Part shown: positions 60,848-64,000 of the stretch, one piece after another
Position numbering within the stretch: position 1 is the first letter of the stretch
Layout: each line of letters opens with the position of its first letter
Assembly (NCBI GenBank): GCA_023701385.1
Contig: JAMPXC010000008.1
Span: 1 to 64,000 of the forward strand
Length of the DNA stretch: 64,000 bases
Reading direction: 5' to 3'
Origin: Pseudobdellovibrio sp.
Lineage (GTDB): Bacteria > Bdellovibrionota > Bdellovibrionia > Bdellovibrionales > Bdellovibrionaceae
Program-made: the position numbers and the translations under genes
The notes under the pieces: model-generated
Databases searched by the model: none
The model's input: the letters and a program-made list of their open reading frames with translations, nothing else
What the model was told of the DNA's origin: nothing

Positions 60848-60898
60848 GTATTCGTTTACTTTCTGAAACGCTCTGCGTTTCGAAAAGTAAACGAATAC
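60848..60898. repeat. REP-like palindrome, copy D
   Basis: GTATTCGTTTACTTT, CT, GAAACGC, loop TCT, GCGTTTC, GA, AAAGTAAACGAATAC: a 24-position stem with a two-base interruption. It shares TTACTTT-TGAAACGC with copy A. Sits between convergent genes, directly after the HPt stop, and could act as a terminator too. Confidence 0.8.
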
Positions 60899-60904
60899 TC
60901 TTAT

Positions 60905-61603
60905 TTACGCAGGTTTTACTTCGATTTTATAACCGGCGCCAAGCACAGTTTCTACTTTAGCTGTGCTTGAAGAAATCTTTTTACGAAGATGCGAAATATG
61001 CGCATCCACCGTACGCTCGGTAATATGTTTTGAAATTCCCCAGACGTGGTCGATCAAATAATCACGTGAATAAACTTGGCCTGGGCGGGTAGAAAGAATT
61101 TTTAAAAGTTTAAATTCAGACGGCGTTAAATCGACATTTTCTGATTTGTCAGCGAGCTGAATTTGCACACTCATTTTATCAGAGTCGATAATGAGATTTC
61201 CTAATTTAATAAATTGTGTGTCTTTGGCTTGCGCTTGCGCCGTACGCAGGCGAGCCTCAATGCGTGCTTTAAGTTCCGCTGAGTGAGGTGGTTTTACGAT
61301 GTAATCATCAGCACCAACACCGAAAGCGGCCACTTTGCTTAGAATATCGTTATCAGCACTTAAAATAATAATGGGAATATCTTTAGCACTAAACGCATCT
61401 TTGAATTGTGATAACGCTTTAATGCCGTTTCCATCAGGAAGTGACACATCAAGTAATATTAAATCAAAACTTTCGCGTCCGTTTTGCACGTATTTAAAAG
61501 CGTCATTTAAAGTGGGGGCAAAAGACAACGTGTGGTCTTTTAAAACAGAAGTAAGATAGATTACAAAATCTTGGTTATCTTCGATGCACAGTATTTTCGC
61601 CAT
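60905..61603 (-). CDS. OmpR-family response regulator
   Basis: 232 residues. Receiver (1-120): CIEDNQD acidic pair, acceptor Asp in LILLDVSLPDGNG, Lys in DDYIVKPPHS. Winged-helix output (130-230): DLTPSEFKLLKILSTRPGQVYSRDYLIDHVWG, TERTVDAHISHLRKKI and GAGYKIEV. Likely final target of the phosphorelay encoded around it. Its DNA targets are unknown. Confidence 0.93.
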   Translation of the reverse strand: MAKILCIEDNQDFVIYLTSVLKDHTLSFAPTLNDAFKYVQNGRESFDLILLDVSLPDGNGIKALSQFKDAFSAKDIPIIILSADNDILSKVAAFGVGADDYIVKPPHSAELKARIEARLRTAQAQAKDTQFIKLGNLIIDSDKMSVQIQLADKSENVDLTPSEFKLLKILSTRPGQVYSRDYLIDHVWGISKHITERTVDAHISHLRKKISSSTAKVETVLGAGYKIEVKPA

Positions 61604-61768
61604 AAAATCTACCCTATTACAAATAAAACAGCATTTACTACTTAGATCCTGATTCGTTGCTTCACTCTCTAAAATTACTGTGATTTTGCGTAATCTTCAA
61701 ATGATTTTAATTAGAATCCCAAATTTACCCCACACACTTATTATACGGCATAGCTCAAGGAGGAATTT

Positions 61769-62149
61769 ATGACCATTAACTTGCATTTCTCACACGTCGA
61801 GGTTCCAGATTACTTACGTTACAATATCGAAGGTTACATTACCGAGATGTTTGGCGGATTATCGCAAAAACACAATTTATTTGTGGATCTGTATTGCAAA
61901 AAAGAAGTCACCTCCAAAAATCACGGAGAAAAATTTAAATGCCATATTGAGGCACATGCACCGTGGTTACATCGAAAAGTCTACGTGCAATCTGCAGGTG
62001 ACGAATGTTGGGAAACCATTACAAATGCAAGTGGCAAAATGAAACGTAAATTATTTAGTCAAAAAAAATCAGATCACAGAAAACGAGGGCGCACAGATTG
62101 GAGTTTAGCAGAGAATGATTATGTCAATGAACAAGAACTAGCGATTTAG
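61769..62149 (+). CDS. HPF/RaiA-like ribosome-associated protein (short form)
   Basis: 126 residues, strong AAGGAGG site. The sequence fits the S30AE fold: INLHFSHVEVPDYLRYNIEGYI..LS, KFKCHIEAHAP, and the helix DECWETITNASGKMKRKLFSQKK with a basic C-terminus. Family members dimerise or silence 70S ribosomes in stationary or non-growing cells. A free-swimming predator in non-replicating attack phase is a fitting context (inference). Upstream of a response regulator and an SDR gene, likely in one operon. Confidence 0.68.
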   Translation: MTINLHFSHVEVPDYLRYNIEGYITEMFGGLSQKHNLFVDLYCKKEVTSKNHGEKFKCHIEAHAPWLHRKVYVQSAGDECWETITNASGKMKRKLFSQKKSDHRKRGRTDWSLAENDYVNEQELAI

Positions 62150-62192
62150 ATGATGTACAGCATGTACAGCTCTTGTTGAAAGAGAGTGTGTT

Positions 62193-62603
62193 ATGATCTA
62201 CAGAGTATTAATTATCGAAGACGATTTGGCTTATAAGCCTTTATGGGCCGATATCTTGCGCCGAAATTTAGGCGGAAATATCGCAGAAATCCATTGGGCG
62301 GTTAGTGCTGAAGAAGCGAAAGTAGAATATGAAAAAGCAATTGCGACAGGGCAGTTCTTTGACTTCATTATTACTGACGTATTCTTGGCGGGATCAGACA
62401 CAGGTCTTGATTTTGTTGAAAATATTTTTGCCGATGATCAGGAAGCCCCTCCCATTATTCTGATCTCCTCAGTGGATAAAGACGAGGTCGAAGAAATTGT
62501 CGACACCGAATCTCGTCGCATTGAAGTCTTATCAAAACCAATTAACCCTAATGTATTTAAAGAGGTCTTGCACCGTTTGACAGAAGACCGAAAGGCAATG
62601 TGA
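62193..62603 (+). CDS. Single-domain response regulator
   Basis: 136 residues. Receiver with acidic pair IIEDDLAY, acceptor Asp in FIITDVFLAG, Ser in LISSVDKD and Lys in VLSKPINP. No output domain; the length of the loop after beta-3 is slightly unusual. A GAGTG site precedes. The SDR gene starts 5 bp after its stop, so they are co-transcribed. Confidence 0.88.
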   Translation: MIYRVLIIEDDLAYKPLWADILRRNLGGNIAEIHWAVSAEEAKVEYEKAIATGQFFDFIITDVFLAGSDTGLDFVENIFADDQEAPPIILISSVDKDEVEEIVDTESRRIEVLSKPINPNVFKEVLHRLTEDRKAM

Positions 62604-62607
62604 GTTT

Positions 62608-63543
62608 GTGAATCAAGTCGATACTACGCAAAAAGTAGTTTTGATTACAGGTTGTGCCACCGGGCTTGGAAAAGCCCTGGTGGAAACCTTAGCCCGTAAT
62701 CCTACTTACAAAATCATTGCGACTGCTCGTTCGCACAGGCTCGAGCATCTTCGTGAATTATTTCAGGAATCAGATAAGCTTTTGATTCGTGAATTAGATG
62801 TCACGAATGAATCTAATGTTTTTTCATTGGTGAACGAGATTGCAAACCTATGGGGCCGGATTGATGTGTTAGTTAATAACGCCGGTATCTGTTATCGTTC
62901 CGTGGTTGAGCATATGGACCGCGAATCAGAAATGATTCAGTTAGAAACCAATTACTTAGGACCGATGTCATTGATCCGTTCAGTGCTTCCGATTATGCGT
63001 GAGCAAATGCACGGGCATATCATCAACATTTCTTCAGTGAGTGGTATGGTCTCGATGCCAACCATGGCCTCTTATTCAGCTTCTAAGCATGCGCTTGAAG
63101 GTGCTACTGAATCTTTATGGTATGAGGCAAAACCTTACGGTATCAAAGTAAGTCTTGTAGAGCCTGGGTTTATTAATTCAGATTCATTTAAAAATATATT
63201 GCTTCCGAAAAAAGCAAAACTATCAGCAAAACTTAAAGGCCCGCATTCGGAGTATTATAATTCCATGTCGCCCTTTATCGAAAGCCTGATGAAATGGGCG
63301 TTTGCCACTCCCGAATCGATCGCGCACAAGGTAGAAAAATTAATCGAAAGGAAAAATCCGCCACTTCGTTTGCGGGTCACTTTAGATGCTGTCGTTTTTT
63401 CGATCTTAAGAAAGTTGTTGCCGGAATTTATGTTCCACAAGGTGATGTTTTTACTTTTGCCTGGATCACGCTTATGGGGTCACCGCAGTTATTTCGGTAA
63501 CCGTGTAAGAGCCAAAAAAATAAACACCTCAGCCCATGCTTAG
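62608..63543 (+). CDS. Short-chain dehydrogenase/reductase (SDR)
   Basis: 311 residues from GTG 62608, just after the regulator's stop (TGAGTTTGTG). Rossmann motif TGCATGLGKAL (TGxxxGxG), NNAG, catalytic Ser in ISSVSG and YSASK. The C-terminal extension of about 90 residues has hydrophobic stretches (FSILRKLLPEFMFHKVMFLLLPG), as in membrane-associated SDRs of lipid or retinoid type. Substrate unknown. Last gene of the apparent HPF-regulator-SDR operon. Confidence 0.88.
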   Translation: MNQVDTTQKVVLITGCATGLGKALVETLARNPTYKIIATARSHRLEHLRELFQESDKLLIRELDVTNESNVFSLVNEIANLWGRIDVLVNNAGICYRSVVEHMDRESEMIQLETNYLGPMSLIRSVLPIMREQMHGHIINISSVSGMVSMPTMASYSASKHALEGATESLWYEAKPYGIKVSLVEPGFINSDSFKNILLPKKAKLSAKLKGPHSEYYNSMSPFIESLMKWAFATPESIAHKVEKLIERKNPPLRLRVTLDAVVFSILRKLLPEFMFHKVMFLLLPGSRLWGHRSYFGNRVRAKKINTSAHA

Positions 63544-63561
63544 AGGGTGCCAGGCCTTTTT

Positions 63562-64000
<439 letters not shown>

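Overview
The window is AT-rich, densely coded chromosome. It looks like a predatory bacterium of the Bdellovibrionota (Bdellovibrio / Pseudobdellovibrio type). That assignment is inferred from gene content, since no rRNA or marker gene that would settle it is present. The supporting content is a very large number of signal-peptide proteins and lipoproteins, many peptidases, a 1,896-residue chimeric fibre protein ending in an S74 intramolecular chaperone domain, and several multi-component signalling systems. No prophage, transposase, CRISPR array or rRNA operon is visible.

Layout. 1-3.6 kb: two secreted proteins, a Xer-type recombinase, ComM/YifB, tRNA-Cys. 3.7-7.7 kb: an astacin, a trypsin-like protease, PEP carboxylase. 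7.8-13.9 kb: a small disordered protein and the giant fibre. 13.9-16.9 kb: MocR regulator facing a DUF2917 gene, an envelope protein and a GNAT enzyme. 17-22 kb: CotH kinase-like + VanY/CapA fusion operon, and a c-haem lipoprotein. 22-27.6 kb: aspartokinase, a subtilase, two envelope proteins, free-Met-sulfoxide reductase. 27.6-31.7 kb: a HEAT-repeat protein with a C-terminal HEPN-like RNxxxH motif, then a phosphodiesterase lipoprotein. 31.8-40.5 kb: peptidases M28, M64 and S8, a lipoprotein with two long Asp-Gln-Asp-Lys arrays, and a transglutaminase-elicitor protein. 40.7-50.4 kb: CotH-like protein, stand-alone winged helix, kinase-like P-loop protein, MBL hydrolase, pirin/LysR pair, HExxH protein, cystathionine beta-lyase, and two paralogous small exported proteins. 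50.7-55.6 kb: PLD lipoprotein, then an operon of response regulator + sugar-type periplasmic binding protein + histidine kinase whose 3' end runs into an antisense tRNA-Leu. 55.7-64 kb: a candidate structured RNA with a 41-residue membrane protein, queA, a phosphorelay set (hybrid kinase, HPt, two regulators), an HPF-like protein, SDR, and the start of tgt.

How it fits together. Most products act outside the cytoplasm (proteases, phosphodiesterase, PLD, transglutaminase, fibre adhesin), as expected for a bacterium that binds and digests other bacteria. The least explained signals are non-coding: (i) three near-identical sigma-54-type promoters in front of small exported proteins, with a recurring GTCTCA-N3-TGAGA dyad upstream of some of them; (ii) a dispersed family of REP-like palindromes at gene 3' ends; (iii) hairpins sitting directly on the start codons of comM and lysC; (iv) a structured leader ahead of a new small membrane protein; (v) several genes whose -10 box lies only about 7 nt before the start codon, suggesting leaderless mRNAs. 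All regulatory calls are by eye and untested.
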